The notes under the pieces: generated by a model
Databases searched by the model: none
What the model saw: only the letters and a program-made list of their open reading frames with translations
Told to the model about the DNA's origin: nothing
In this document: positions 17,367-26,026 of the stretch, one piece after another
Layout of the letters: every line of letters begins with the position of its first letter
Numbering within the stretch: position 1 is the stretch's first letter
Source: Chryseobacterium tagetis
GTDB taxonomy: Bacteria; Bacteroidota; Bacteroidia; Flavobacteriales; Weeksellaceae
DNA: 64,000 nucleotides
NCBI RefSeq assembly: GCF_016735585.2
Contig: NZ_JAERSE020000006.1
Span: 62,001 to 126,000 of the forward strand
Reading direction: 5' to 3'
Program-made: the position numbers and the translations under genes

Positions 17367-18458
17367 TTAACCTTCTGTATCTTGAGGAAGGTCTTCGTCT
17401 ACTCCGTTGTCCATAGCCATTTTTCTAGGCTGCATACGATTGTCCATCAGTTCTTTGTATTCAAGTCTGTTTTTGAAAACTTTAATGGCTGTGAAAATTG
17501 CTTCGGTGAAACTTTGTTCATCGGCGATATTTTGTCCTGCAATATCATAGGCCACTCCGTGATCGGGAGAAGTTCTGATGAATGGAAGTCCTGCTGTGTA
17601 ATTTACTCCTTCTTCATAGGCTAATGTTTTAAAAGGAGCTAAACCTTGATCGTGATACATTGCTAAAACGGCATCAAAGCTTTTGTATTTGTTTGGCTGG
17701 AAAAAACTGTCTGCAGGGAAGGGACCGAAAGCTAGAATTCCATTGTCTGAAAGTTCTTTGATTGCAGGAGAAATGATTTCAATTTCTTCATTTCCTATTA
17801 CACCACCGTCACCTGAGTGAGGATTTAGGCCCAAAACAGCAATTTTCGGCTTCGTAATATTAAAGTCTTCAATTAAAGTCTGGTTTAGAACTTTGATCTG
17901 CTTTTTTATTTTTTCTTTAGAAATGTTTTCAGCAACCTGTGCAATTGGAATGTGATGTGTTGAAACAGCTACTTTCAGATCTTCTGTTACCAGAAACATC
18001 AATCCTTTTTTGTTGAATTTTTCTTCAAAATATCCAGTATGACCTGCGTGTTTGAATCCCATTTTCACCATTTCGTCTTTGTTGATAGGTGCGGTTACCA
18101 AAACATCAATATCTCCCTTCATCAAAGCTTCAGTAGCGGCTTCCAAAGAATCAATTGCCATTCTTGTAGATTCTTCAGTAGGAACTCCCAGTTCTACATT
18201 TACATTGTCTTTCACAAGGTTTACCATATTCAGTTTACCCCCATGAGCTTGAGAAGCTTCATTGATGTAGTTGAAATTTAAATTTAATTTAAAAATATTT
18301 TTCTGATAGGTAAATAATTTTCCCGAACCAAAAATTACAGGAGTGAAAAAATCTGTAATGGTTTTGTCTTTCAGAGACTTCATGATGATTTCCGGACCGA
18401 TGCCGTTGAAATCGCCAATTGAAATTCCTACTCGTACTTTATGGTTTTTTGGGCTCAT
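17367..18458 (-). CDS. pdxA: 4-hydroxythreonine-4-phosphate dehydrogenase
   Basis: 363 aa. It catalyses the NAD-dependent oxidation of 4-phosphohydroxythreonine in the DXP-dependent route to pyridoxal phosphate. Diagnostic stretches are GISIGDFNGIGPEIIMKSL at the N-terminus, VTAPINKDEMVKMGFKHAGHTGYFE and MYHDQGLAPFK, which carry the metal-binding histidines, and TSPDHGVAYDIAG. It is slightly longer than the E. coli enzyme. Its start faces that of ribE, and the two share a 49-bp spacer. Confidence 0.96.
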   Translation of the reverse strand: MSPKNHKVRVGISIGDFNGIGPEIIMKSLKDKTITDFFTPVIFGSGKLFTYQKNIFKLNLNFNYINEASQAHGGKLNMVNLVKDNVNVELGVPTEESTRMAIDSLEAATEALMKGDIDVLVTAPINKDEMVKMGFKHAGHTGYFEEKFNKKGLMFLVTEDLKVAVSTHHIPIAQVAENISKEKIKKQIKVLNQTLIEDFNITKPKIAVLGLNPHSGDGGVIGNEEIEIISPAIKELSDNGILAFGPFPADSFFQPNKYKSFDAVLAMYHDQGLAPFKTLAYEEGVNYTAGLPFIRTSPDHGVAYDIAGQNIADEQSFTEAIFTAIKVFKNRLEYKELMDNRMQPRKMAMDNGVDEDLPQDTEG

Positions 18459-18464
18459 TTTGAT

Positions 18465-18495
18465 TATCTTTGAAGATTATAATTTTACAAATTTA
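18465..18495. promoter_or_regulatory. Divergent pdxA/ribE promoter region
   Basis: On + TATCTTTG at 18465-18472 lies 35 nt before the ribE ATG. On - TAAATTTG at 18495-18488 lies 29 nt before the pdxA ATG. Both fit TAnnTTTG and are packed back to back, so the two vitamin-synthesis genes may compete for polymerase. Upstream TTG boxes are poor. Confidence 0.45.
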
Positions 18496-18507
18496 GCAAA
18501 AAATAAT

Positions 18508-19104
18508 ATGTTCACAGGAATAATTGAAGCAGTAGGTGTTATTGAGAAAATTGAAGAAAACGGAAGTAATATAGATTTTACACTTACCTGTCCTTTTACG
18601 AATGAATTAAAAATAGATCAGAGCCTTGCTCATAACGGGTGTTGTTTAACGGTTGTGAAAATTGAAGGAGATCAATACGTAGTAACTGCCATCAACGAAA
18701 CATTGGAAAAAACCAATCTTGGAAAATGGGAAGTTGGAACGGTGGTGAATCTTGAGCGTTGCATGAAAATGGATGGAAGACTGGATGGTCACATTGTACA
18801 GGGACACGTTGATAAAACAGGTGAAGTTGTAAGTATTGAAAATAAAGACGGAAGTTATTTTATTACCATTAAATATGAAGATAACGGAAGTTTTGTGACA
18901 GTTCCTCAAGGTTCTATTACGGTAAACGGAATTAGTTTAACGGTGGCAAAAAGTGAAGACACGCAGTTTTCTGTTGCGATAATTCCGTATACTTGGGAAT
19001 TTACGAATATGCAGTACCTGAAAGCAGGAGATAAAGTTAATTTAGAATTTGATATTATAGGTAAATATATTGCCAGGTTAATAAACAAACAGCATGGCGT
19101 TTAA
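18508..19104 (+). CDS. ribE: Riboflavin synthase, alpha subunit
   Basis: 198 aa. It dismutates two 6,7-dimethyl-8-ribityllumazines to riboflavin. Two lumazine-binding repeats are visible: MFTGIIEAVGVIEKIEENG with NGCCLTVV (residues 1-~95) and HIVQGHVDKTGEV with VNGISLTVAK (~96-190). The start is the ATG at 18508, since family members begin MFTGIIE. The longer open frame reads back through pdxA. Its stop overlaps the sensor-kinase start by 11 bp, suggesting coupled translation. Confidence 0.96.
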   Translation: MFTGIIEAVGVIEKIEENGSNIDFTLTCPFTNELKIDQSLAHNGCCLTVVKIEGDQYVVTAINETLEKTNLGKWEVGTVVNLERCMKMDGRLDGHIVQGHVDKTGEVVSIENKDGSYFITIKYEDNGSFVTVPQGSITVNGISLTVAKSEDTQFSVAIIPYTWEFTNMQYLKAGDKVNLEFDIIGKYIARLINKQHGV

Positions 19105-20548
19105 TAAGTATAGAGGATATAGCTTAAGAAACCGTGTTTTCTTCGGATTCTTACTGGTATGTCTTTTAAGTGTTGTCGCTTCGTCCTTGGTACCTTATTT
19201 TGTACTGAGGAATAATTCTTTGCAGCAAAGCCGTATCGATATGCAGGATAAAACGAATGCCGTAATGAGGTATCTGGATTATGCTGTAAGTAGAGCGCGC
19301 ATTGAAACAGCGGATCTTCCAACTGTTCTTGAGAATAAAATCTTTGAAATAGCGGATATCAATCAGCACGATATTATTATTTATGATTTAAAGGGAAATT
19401 ATCTGCTTTCCAATAAAGATGTAAGTCTTGTTGAGCAAAAAAAAGTGCCTTTACATATCGTAAATAAGATTTTGGCTACTGATGCCAGAGTTGATATTAA
19501 AAGCTATGATCCTTCAGTAGATGCGGGGCTTACTTCTTCTTATTTGCTGTTGAAAAACAATGAACTTGAGCCTATTGGGATTGTATATATTCCTCTGTAT
19601 CATAATGAATCGGCCGATTTGGAAGTCCTTCACGAATATGTTAAGTATATTCTTTTGGTAGATATATTTCTTATTCTTTTTAGTATTTGGATAAGCTGGG
19701 TGACTTCAAATAGTCTGGCAAAGAACATTACGAAGTTTTCAGATATGATTACCCGCATTACCTTATTTGAAAATGAAATGCAGCCTATCAGATATTACAA
19801 AAACGATGAACTGAATGCATTAGCAAGGGCTTACAACAGAATGATTCTTCAGATTCAGGATCAGAAGGAAAGGCTAAGATTTAAGGCGTCGGAAGAGGCG
19901 TGGAGAGAAATGGCCAAACAGGTAGCTCATGAAGTGAAAAACCCACTGACTCCGATGAAGCTTACCATTCAGAATTTTGAAAGAAAATTTGATCCGGAAG
20001 ATCCAAACATCAGAGAAAGGGTAAAACAGATGAGTAAAACAGTTGTTGATCAGATTGATTTGATCGCTACGGTGGCGTCCGCGTTTTCAGAATTTGCCAA
20101 ACTTCCTGAAAAAAATAACGAGGTTATTAATTTGAATAAAGAAGTAGAAGATATTCTTAGAGTATTTAATGATGACAATATTTTTATGCACACCAATAAA
20201 AATAATATCATGATTAGTATGGATAGGATTTATCTTTCCAGAATTATCACTAATCTTGTGACCAATGCTAAACAGGCGCAAAGTGATGAAAGAAAGCTCA
20301 TCATCAATGTGGATGTTGAACAGCACCAAAGAAGAGTGATCATCTCGGTGCAGGATAATGGAGTAGGGATTCCTGAAAATATGTATGAAAGAATTTTTGA
20401 ACCCAATTTCACTTCCAAAAGCAGCGGAATGGGACTTGGTTTATCAATGGTAAGAAAAATGATTGAGGATTATAAAGGAGAGATTGCTGTAAAATCAGAA
20501 GTAGGGAAGGGGTCTACCTTCATCATCACATTACCAACGAATTTATAG
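19094..20548 (+). CDS. Membrane sensor histidine kinase, NtrY-like
   Basis: 484 aa. TM helices are at about 15-37 and 183-204 with a periplasmic sensor segment between, then a HAMP-like region (205-260). HisKA has the H-box QVAHEVKNPLTPMK (phospho-acceptor His279) and the HATPase domain has LVTNAKQAQ (N), DNGVGIPE (G1) and GMGLGLSM (G2). The HEVKNPLTPMKLTI form is typical of NtrY-type kinases. No response-regulator gene is adjacent, so its partner is encoded elsewhere. It overlaps ribE by 11 bp and shares a base with the next gene. Confidence 0.88.
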   Translation: MAFNKYRGYSLRNRVFFGFLLVCLLSVVASSLVPYFVLRNNSLQQSRIDMQDKTNAVMRYLDYAVSRARIETADLPTVLENKIFEIADINQHDIIIYDLKGNYLLSNKDVSLVEQKKVPLHIVNKILATDARVDIKSYDPSVDAGLTSSYLLLKNNELEPIGIVYIPLYHNESADLEVLHEYVKYILLVDIFLILFSIWISWVTSNSLAKNITKFSDMITRITLFENEMQPIRYYKNDELNALARAYNRMILQIQDQKERLRFKASEEAWREMAKQVAHEVKNPLTPMKLTIQNFERKFDPEDPNIRERVKQMSKTVVDQIDLIATVASAFSEFAKLPEKNNEVINLNKEVEDILRVFNDDNIFMHTNKNNIMISMDRIYLSRIITNLVTNAKQAQSDERKLIINVDVEQHQRRVIISVQDNGVGIPENMYERIFEPNFTSKSSGMGLGLSMVRKMIEDYKGEIAVKSEVGKGSTFIITLPTNL

Positions 20549-21246
20549 TGAAATCTTTTAAGTTTAAACAATTCGAAATTCAGCAGTCGAAAGATGTTTT
20601 CCGTGTAGGGACAGACGGTGTTCTTTTGGGAGCTTTGGCCAGTGTGAACAATGCTTCTAAAGTGCTGGAAGTTGGAACGGGAACCGGATTAATTTCATTG
20701 ATGCTGGCTCAAAGAATATCTAAAGCAGAATTTTTAGGAATTGATATTAATGAAGATGCTGTAGAGCTGACGAGAACTAATTTTGAAAGTTCTCCTTTTG
20801 CTTTAAGATTAAAAAATACGCTACAGGATTTTAAGAATTTTGAAACTGAAGAAAAATTTGATCTTATTGTTTCAAATCCTCCTTATTTTGAAGCTTCAGA
20901 ATCTGATAAAGATAAAATTGCAAGACAGACCGTTGAACTGAATTTTAAACAATTGATTTTCCAATCAGCTAAATTACTTTCTAAAAACGGAATTTTTTCA
21001 GTGATTATTCCTGTAGAAGTTGGAGCTGATTTTATTGAAATTGCAAAAGAAAATCAGTTGTTCTTAATAAGAAGAATAAACATTAAAGGAATTGAAACTG
21101 CAAAAACAAAAAGGCTGATTCTTGAATTTTCACCTATTGAAAAAAATCCAGAAGAATTAGAATTTATAATAGAAAAAAGTCCGAGAAAATACTCGGACCA
21201 ATATCTTGAACTCACCAAAGAGTTTCATGTCTTTAAAGAAGCTTGA
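20548..21246 (+). CDS. trmN6: TrmN6-like tRNA1(Val) adenine-N6 methyltransferase
   Basis: 232 aa class I SAM methyltransferase. VLEVGTGTGLISLMLAQR is the SAM-binding motif I, LGIDINEDAVELT motif II, and LIVSNPPYF the NPPY motif for N6-adenine or N6-glutamine methylation. The N-terminal FKFKQFEIQQSKDVFRVGTDGVLLGA matches YfiC/TrmN6, which modifies A37 of tRNA1(Val). The GTG start shares one base with the stop of the kinase gene (TAGTG). Other small NPPY methyltransferases are possible, but the N-terminus supports this one. Confidence 0.85.
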   Translation: MKSFKFKQFEIQQSKDVFRVGTDGVLLGALASVNNASKVLEVGTGTGLISLMLAQRISKAEFLGIDINEDAVELTRTNFESSPFALRLKNTLQDFKNFETEEKFDLIVSNPPYFEASESDKDKIARQTVELNFKQLIFQSAKLLSKNGIFSVIIPVEVGADFIEIAKENQLFLIRRINIKGIETAKTKRLILEFSPIEKNPEELEFIIEKSPRKYSDQYLELTKEFHVFKEA

Positions 21247-21303
21247 GATTAGATTTTAAAAGTTGTTAGTAATCTCTAAATTTCTCAATCTTTTAATTAT
21301 TTA

Positions 21304-22014
21304 TTACTCAAACAATTCTGAAGTATCCAACACAGAAACTTTTCCGTCTTCACATCTGATCGCTTCTCCCGGGAAGTTTTGGATCATGTGATAGTCATGA
21401 GTTGCCATCACTACTGCTGCTCCGTTTTCCAGTGCTACCTGCTTTAATAATGTCATAATTTCGTTTGAAGTTTCAGGATCAAGGTTTCCTGTAGGCTCAT
21501 CTGCTAAGATCAGATCGGGGTGGTTTAATAACGCTCTTGCAATCGCGACACGTTGCTGCTCTCCTCCGGAAAGTTCGTGAGGCATTTTGTGCTTTTTGCT
21601 TTTCATGTTTACACTCCCCAAAACTTCATTGATACGGTCTTCCATTTTTGTTTTGTCATTCCAGCCCGTTGCTTCAAGAACGAATATTAAGTTTTTCTCT
21701 ACTGTTCTGTCAGATAATAACTGGAAATCCTGAAATACAATTCCTAGTTTTCTTCTCAGATTAGGAATTTCAGACATTTTTAATTTAGCCAAATCAAAAC
21801 CAACTACTGCTCCGTGTCCTGAAGCTAATGGAATGTGCCCGTACAAAGTCTTTAATAATGAACTTTTTCCTGAGCCTGTTTTTCCGATAAGATAACAAAA
21901 TCTGCCTTTTTTGATGTTAAGGTTAACGTCAGAAAGAACAGTGAAGCTTTTTTGCGCAATCTTTGCGTGTTGTAAACTTATAATATTATCTCCGGATATA
22001 TTTGTATGTGGCAT
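21304..22014 (-). CDS. ftsE: FtsE-like ABC transporter ATP-binding protein
   Basis: 236 aa. It has Walker A (GKTGSGKSSLLKTLYG), the Q-loop (VFQDFQLL), ABC signature LSGGEQQRVAIARALLN, Walker B (LILADEPTGNLD) and the H-loop (MATHDYHMI). The EPTGNLDPETS form and size fit FtsE/LolD-type ATPases. FtsE pairs with the FtsX permease in cell division and hydrolase activation, but no ftsX lies next to it here. The identification as FtsE rather than another member of this group is probable, not proven. Confidence 0.82.
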   Translation of the reverse strand: MPHTNISGDNIISLQHAKIAQKSFTVLSDVNLNIKKGRFCYLIGKTGSGKSSLLKTLYGHIPLASGHGAVVGFDLAKLKMSEIPNLRRKLGIVFQDFQLLSDRTVEKNLIFVLEATGWNDKTKMEDRINEVLGSVNMKSKKHKMPHELSGGEQQRVAIARALLNHPDLILADEPTGNLDPETSNEIMTLLKQVALENGAAVVMATHDYHMIQNFPGEAIRCEDGKVSVLDTSELFE

Positions 22015-22110
22015 AATGCTGTTTTATGATACTATTTTTAGAAACTTTTTCAATTTTTAAAAATAGAAAAAAGAAATGTAAGAACCTTAGATTTTAGTAA
22101 AATTTAACAA

Positions 22111-22143
22111 CAAAAAATGCCTGAAAAGATTATTTTCAAGCAT
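22111..22143 (-). terminator. Terminator of rpmH
   Basis: ATGCTTGAAAA pairs with TTTTCAGGCAT on the - strand with one G-U pair (22117-22127/22133-22143) and is followed by TTTTTTGTTG. Confidence 0.85.
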
Positions 22144-22167
22144 GATTTGTATATGATAATTAAAGAA

Positions 22168-22326
22168 TTATCTCTTAGCGCGTGCAGCACTTACAGTTAA
22201 ACTCTTTCTGCCTTTAGCTCTTCTTGCAGCCAATACTCTTCTTCCATTTGGCGTAGACATTCTTTCTCTGAAACCGTGTTTGTTTCTTCTCTTTCTTTCT
22301 GATGGCTGGAATGTTCTTTTACTCAT
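22168..22326 (-). CDS. rpmH: Large-subunit ribosomal protein L34
   Basis: 52 aa, highly basic. The - strand translation begins MSKRTFQPSERKRRNKHGFR, the universally conserved L34 start, continues with RMSTPNGRRVLAARRAKGRK and ends ARAKR. It stands alone with its own strong promoter and terminator. No rnpA is adjacent, and dnaA is not in the window, so this is not the classical dnaA-rpmH-rnpA origin arrangement. Confidence 0.97.
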   Translation of the reverse strand: MSKRTFQPSERKRRNKHGFRERMSTPNGRRVLAARRAKGRKSLTVSAARAKR

Positions 22327-22371
22327 TACTATATGTTTAAATCGTAATTAATCTATTAATTTTTCAGGTTG

Positions 22372-22402
22372 CAAAGATATAGATTTTTTTATAAGATACA
22401 AA
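22372..22402 (-). promoter_or_regulatory. Promoter of rpmH
   Basis: On the - strand TTTG (22402-22399), 19 nt, then TATCTTTG (22379-22372). This is among the closest matches to the Bacteroidota -33/-7 consensus in the window, fitting a highly expressed ribosomal-protein gene. The leader would be about 40 nt. Confidence 0.8.
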
Positions 22403-22522
22403 CTTTCAACTCTTTTTTTTGAAATTATTATTAAGGTTTTTCATTTTCATTTTTATAAAAGTCCTGCTGTAGGCGAAATCCGTAACATTTAAAAATAATA
22501 CTAATGATTTATTTAAAAGCTC

Positions 22523-22530
22523 TATCTTTG
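22523..22530 (+). promoter_or_regulatory. -7 element for the DHH phosphoesterase gene
   Basis: TATCTTTG lies 25 nt before the ATG at 22556. The region at -33 lacks a TTG box. Confidence 0.45.
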
Positions 22531-22555
22531 GAGACTCAAATTTAAAGAAACTTAG

Positions 22556-23560
22556 ATGTTTACACCTGCAGAAATTCTAGAAATCAAATCACTTCTTATT
22601 CCACAAAATAAAATTGTCATCATTACTCATTACAATCCTGATGGGGATGCTATTGGATCAAGTTTGGGATTAAAGCATTATTTGCAGGCTAAAGGTATAC
22701 ACGCAGAAGTCGTGGTGCCGAATGATTTTCCAAAATTTTTGAAATGGATGCCCGATGCGAAAAAGAGCATCATTGCAGAATATAAAAGAAAGGTAGCTTT
22801 TGATATATTGAATGAAGCAGATGTTATTTTCTGCCTGGATTTCAATTCACCGTCAAGAATCGGAATTTTAGGTGACTGGCTGGTAAAATCCAAAGCGAAA
22901 AAAATTCTTATCGATCATCACCAGCAGCCGGAGCAGTTTGATTTTGTGTATTCAGATACAATCATTCCTGCGACCTGCCAGATGATTTATCACTTTATTG
23001 AAGCGATGAATGGTGAAGATCTTGTTAATAAAGATATCGCAGAATGTCTTTATACAGGAATTATGACCGATACGGGAGGTTTCCGTTTCCGTTCCACAAG
23101 TGCGACAACACATAGAATTGTTGCCAACCTTATTGAAAAAGGAGCGGATCCCTCAGTAATTACTTCAAATACATGGGATACCAATACGGTTTCGAGACTT
23201 CATTTGCTGGCTCTTATTTTAGGAAGAATAGAAGTGGTGAATGATGGTAAAGTGGCTGTATTATACCTTACAAGAAAAGAATTGCAGGAATATGGTTTCC
23301 AGAAAGGAGATACCGAAGGTTTTGTAAATTACGGATTGAGTATTGTTGGCGTAAAAATGTCGGCTTTCTTTATGGAGGATCTGTATGATGATTTTATTAA
23401 AATATCTTTCAGAAGTAAAGATGATGTGGATGTAAACCAGTTCTCAAGAAAATATTTCAGTGGAGGAGGGCACATCAATGCAGCCGGAGGAAAATCTTTA
23501 GAATCTCTGATGGATACTCTTGAAACTTTTAAGAACAGGGTAGCAGAAGAACAGTTATAA
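22556..23560 (+). CDS. DHH/DHHA1 phosphoesterase, NrnA-like (oligoribonuclease/pAp phosphatase)
   Basis: 334 aa. The DHH domain carries THYNPDGDAIGS (residues 24-35), CLDFNSPSRIG and LIDHHQQPE. MTDTGGFRFRST contributes a further metal-site Asp. The DHHA1 domain ends with GGGHINAAGG, the substrate-binding loop of NrnA. NrnA-type enzymes remove nucleotides from short RNA and dephosphorylate 3'-phosphoadenosine 5'-phosphate in the cytoplasm. Its stop overlaps the convergent patatin gene by 6 bp. Confidence 0.9.
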   Translation: MFTPAEILEIKSLLIPQNKIVIITHYNPDGDAIGSSLGLKHYLQAKGIHAEVVVPNDFPKFLKWMPDAKKSIIAEYKRKVAFDILNEADVIFCLDFNSPSRIGILGDWLVKSKAKKILIDHHQQPEQFDFVYSDTIIPATCQMIYHFIEAMNGEDLVNKDIAECLYTGIMTDTGGFRFRSTSATTHRIVANLIEKGADPSVITSNTWDTNTVSRLHLLALILGRIEVVNDGKVAVLYLTRKELQEYGFQKGDTEGFVNYGLSIVGVKMSAFFMEDLYDDFIKISFRSKDDVDVNQFSRKYFSGGGHINAAGGKSLESLMDTLETFKNRVAEEQL

Positions 23561-24358
23561 AGAAGACTGTATCTTTTTATATCCTTTCTCTTCCAGTTCT
23601 TTACAGGTATATTCATAAACTTCCTGAAACATTTCATCAAGATTCTTTTTATTGAATAAACTGAATTTTGTCATTTTAGGAGGGTCTAAAAAAATATCAC
23701 AGAAGTCAGCTTTAGAATATACCGATTTTGCAATGGCTAAATGTAAAATACGGTCAAACTCTTTAAGTAAGCTCATATTGGGAAGCGGATCGTAGCTTAG
23801 AGAATTTACATGGGAGGCAATCAGGAAATCACATTTGTCCATAATCGGTTCTATAGGAAGGTTATCTAACACACCGCCGTCTACATATATTTTCTCACCT
23901 ATTGTTACCGGAGGGAGAACAAAAGGAACACTTGACGAAGCCAATAAAGGACCGAAAAGTTCGCCTTCTGAAAAGAAATCAACGATTCCATGGGTCATTT
24001 CTGTGGCGGCAACATATACCGGTATTTTTAATACTTTAAAATCGTCTTCCGGAAAATAGTCAACAAGAAGTTTTAAAATAAACTTAGAACTGAAAATTCC
24101 GTTTTTTGAAAGCCTTAAATATGATCGGGAGAAAAATGTGGTTTGCTTTACAATTTCCATCATTTCGTCCGGTGTCTTTCCTAAAGAATAAAATGCTCCA
24201 ATAATAGATCCTGCGCTTGTTCCCGAAATGATCTGCGGTTTCAGTCCGAATTCTTCCAGTGCTTTTAAGACGGCAATATGGGCAATTCCACGCATTCCGC
24301 CTCCGGAAAGAGTTAATCCGATGACGGGTTTCTTTTGTGGAGAAGAGAATAAACTCAT
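23555..24358 (-). CDS. Patatin-like phospholipase family protein
   Basis: 267 aa. GLTLSGGGMRGIAHIAVLKAL supplies the oxyanion-hole glycines. GTSAGS contains the nucleophile Ser48 and VDGGVLDNLP has the catalytic Asp160, making the Ser-Asp dyad of patatins complete. There is no signal peptide or TM helix, so it is probably a cytoplasmic RssA-like lipid acyl hydrolase. It ends head-on against the DHH gene with 6 bp overlap, so any termination must occur inside the neighbour. Natural substrate unknown. Confidence 0.9.
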   Translation of the reverse strand: MSLFSSPQKKPVIGLTLSGGGMRGIAHIAVLKALEEFGLKPQIISGTSAGSIIGAFYSLGKTPDEMMEIVKQTTFFSRSYLRLSKNGIFSSKFILKLLVDYFPEDDFKVLKIPVYVAATEMTHGIVDFFSEGELFGPLLASSSVPFVLPPVTIGEKIYVDGGVLDNLPIEPIMDKCDFLIASHVNSLSYDPLPNMSLLKEFDRILHLAIAKSVYSKADFCDIFLDPPKMTKFSLFNKKNLDEMFQEVYEYTCKELEEKGYKKIQSSL

Positions 24359-24406
24359 AGATCTGTTTAATTTGGTGTTTTTATTTTTTATAGCTTCTTA
24401 AATGAT

Positions 24407-25225
24407 TTAAGGTTCGTCGCATTGCGAATCAATCTTAATAAATAAAGAATTGAATGCCTTTGTCATTTTTTCGTCGTTCTCAACCCTTTTAATATTGTTA
24501 TTGGCGCAGTTTTCCCATCCGAAGGTGATGAGGTCAATAATAGCATATTCGTTTTTATTCTGAGCGTGCAGGTTGCTTTCGAATTCATCCATTATTTTTT
24601 CCGGACTTCCGTTTTTTTTGCTCATTTGTACTCTCAGTTTTCTCCATTCGTCGATCATGACGTCTTCATCAGAGTTTAATGCGCGAACAAAGTTTTCGCA
24701 GTTTTTTGAAAATTTGCTGTTCAGTAATACGGAAGGATCAGAAAAGGCCATGATTTCGGTTTTGTCAAACTCATATTCCATAGCTAATTCTTGGATTTTC
24801 TGAGCTTTAATGTTTTGCCAGTATGGATCGTTGACAACCTTTAAGTTTTCAAGATCTTTCTTTTTTTCTGCAAAATCTTTATCAAGTTTTGCCAGGATTT
24901 TATCTTTATCTCTTCTTACTTCCTGCAAGGTTTCAGGTTTAAAAACGGAAGGCTTATTCAGTAATATGCTGCTGTATTGAAACCAAAGTTTGTAAGTGTC
25001 TTCAATTTCTTCGCGGGAATATTTGCTTGCATCATATTGACCTTTGTTGTCGCAAAGTTCTGTCGTAAAATTGAAAGTTTGTTTATTTTTAGCTGATTTT
25101 AAACTGTCAGTTTGAGTTTCTGTCATAGAAACAGAATCTTTTGAAGTTGTATTTTTAGAAGTTTCAGCTTCTTTTTTACAGCTGATTACGGCAAGAAGCA
25201 GTAGTGATGAAATCCAGATTCTCAT
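24407..25225 (-). CDS. Putative lipoprotein of unknown function
   Basis: 272 aa with signal peptide and lipobox ending at Cys16 (LLLLAVISCKKEAE), then a Ser/Thr/Lys-rich linker (about 20-50) and a mostly helical Lys/Glu-rich body. I do not recognise a family. It is the third gene of a - strand operon after a small lipoprotein and an alpha/beta hydrolase, 9 bp behind the hydrolase stop, so a role in the same envelope process is plausible. Residue 17 is Lys, so it lacks the Asp that causes inner-membrane retention in E. coli; that rule is not established here. Confidence 0.75.
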   Translation of the reverse strand: MRIWISSLLLLAVISCKKEAETSKNTTSKDSVSMTETQTDSLKSAKNKQTFNFTTELCDNKGQYDASKYSREEIEDTYKLWFQYSSILLNKPSVFKPETLQEVRRDKDKILAKLDKDFAEKKKDLENLKVVNDPYWQNIKAQKIQELAMEYEFDKTEIMAFSDPSVLLNSKFSKNCENFVRALNSDEDVMIDEWRKLRVQMSKKNGSPEKIMDEFESNLHAQNKNEYAIIDLITFGWENCANNNIKRVENDEKMTKAFNSLFIKIDSQCDEP

Positions 25226-25234
25226 AAAAATTTT

Positions 25235-26017
25235 TTAAAGGATCAAATTTTTTGGTAAATGGTGAAGGAGCTCGGTATTGATGATTTCGGCGCAAATGCT
25301 TGGCTTTTCCCAATGTCCGTTGTGTCCGCAATCCAGTACATAAGATTTTATATTCGTTCTATCCGGAAGATTTTTAATCATAACTTCTGTTTTTACAGCA
25401 TTGTCATGTTTTCCTGCTAAGACTAAAATTTTAGCGTCAAGACTTTCCAGAACGTGTTTTTTATCGGTTCTTTCCACCATACCTTTTACAGAGGCTAAAG
25501 CTCCGAGATTATTTGTAGAGAGTGCAATTGCTAAAGCAGTTTCTATTTTTCCTTCCAGCGTGTCTCTTTCGTTGGGATTGAAAAGATTGGGAACTCCGGC
25601 TCTTGCATAATGGGCGAAAGCATCTTTAATAATTCTGTAGCTTTTTATTCTCTGTTCCTTTTTTTCAGCATCGTCCGCAAGATAAGTGGAGAAGAATAAA
25701 GTTAAGCTTGTAAGGTATTCCGGATATTTTTCTGCGAAAGCTAAAGAAGTATATCCTCCCATCGAATGTCCTAATAAATGAACTTTAGTTAAGTTTTGAT
25801 CATCCAGTACTTTTTTTACTTCTTCAGCCATAAGCTCCATGGTTTGGACTTCAGCTATAATTTCAGACTGGCCATGTCCTGGAAGATCGATCTTTAATAA
25901 CGAAAAGTTTTCAGAGAGATGAGGCTCCATATCATTCCAGATAGAGGTATTTTCCATGAATCCGTGGAGAAGTACCAGAGTCTCTTTTCCGTTTCCTTTT
26001 CTTTCAAAATTGAGCAT
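25235..26017 (-). CDS. Alpha/beta hydrolase
   Basis: 260 aa from ATG 26017; a TTG two codons earlier is unlikely. LVLLHGFMENTSIW is the oxyanion-hole HG motif, LKIDLPGHGQS the following strand, LLGHSMGGYT the nucleophile elbow with Ser85, LVLAGKHDNAV the acid strand and CGHNGHWEKP the catalytic His. It resembles MenH/BioH-like small esterases, but I cannot assign a substrate. Its start is 9 bp from the stop of the upstream lipoprotein gene, in the same operon. No signal peptide, so cytoplasmic. Confidence 0.88.
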   Translation of the reverse strand: MLNFERKGNGKETLVLLHGFMENTSIWNDMEPHLSENFSLLKIDLPGHGQSEIIAEVQTMELMAEEVKKVLDDQNLTKVHLLGHSMGGYTSLAFAEKYPEYLTSLTLFFSTYLADDAEKKEQRIKSYRIIKDAFAHYARAGVPNLFNPNERDTLEGKIETALAIALSTNNLGALASVKGMVERTDKKHVLESLDAKILVLAGKHDNAVKTEVMIKNLPDRTNIKSYVLDCGHNGHWEKPSICAEIINTELLHHLPKNLIL

Positions 26018-26026
26018 ATTCAAAAA

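Noticed and set aside
18343..18507. Extended N-terminus of ribE
   Set aside because: Riboflavin synthases begin MFTGIIE, and the extra codons are antisense to pdxA.
22168..22326. Replication origin next to rpmH
   Set aside because: No dnaA, rnpA, dnaN or DnaA-box cluster was seen. The gene stands alone.
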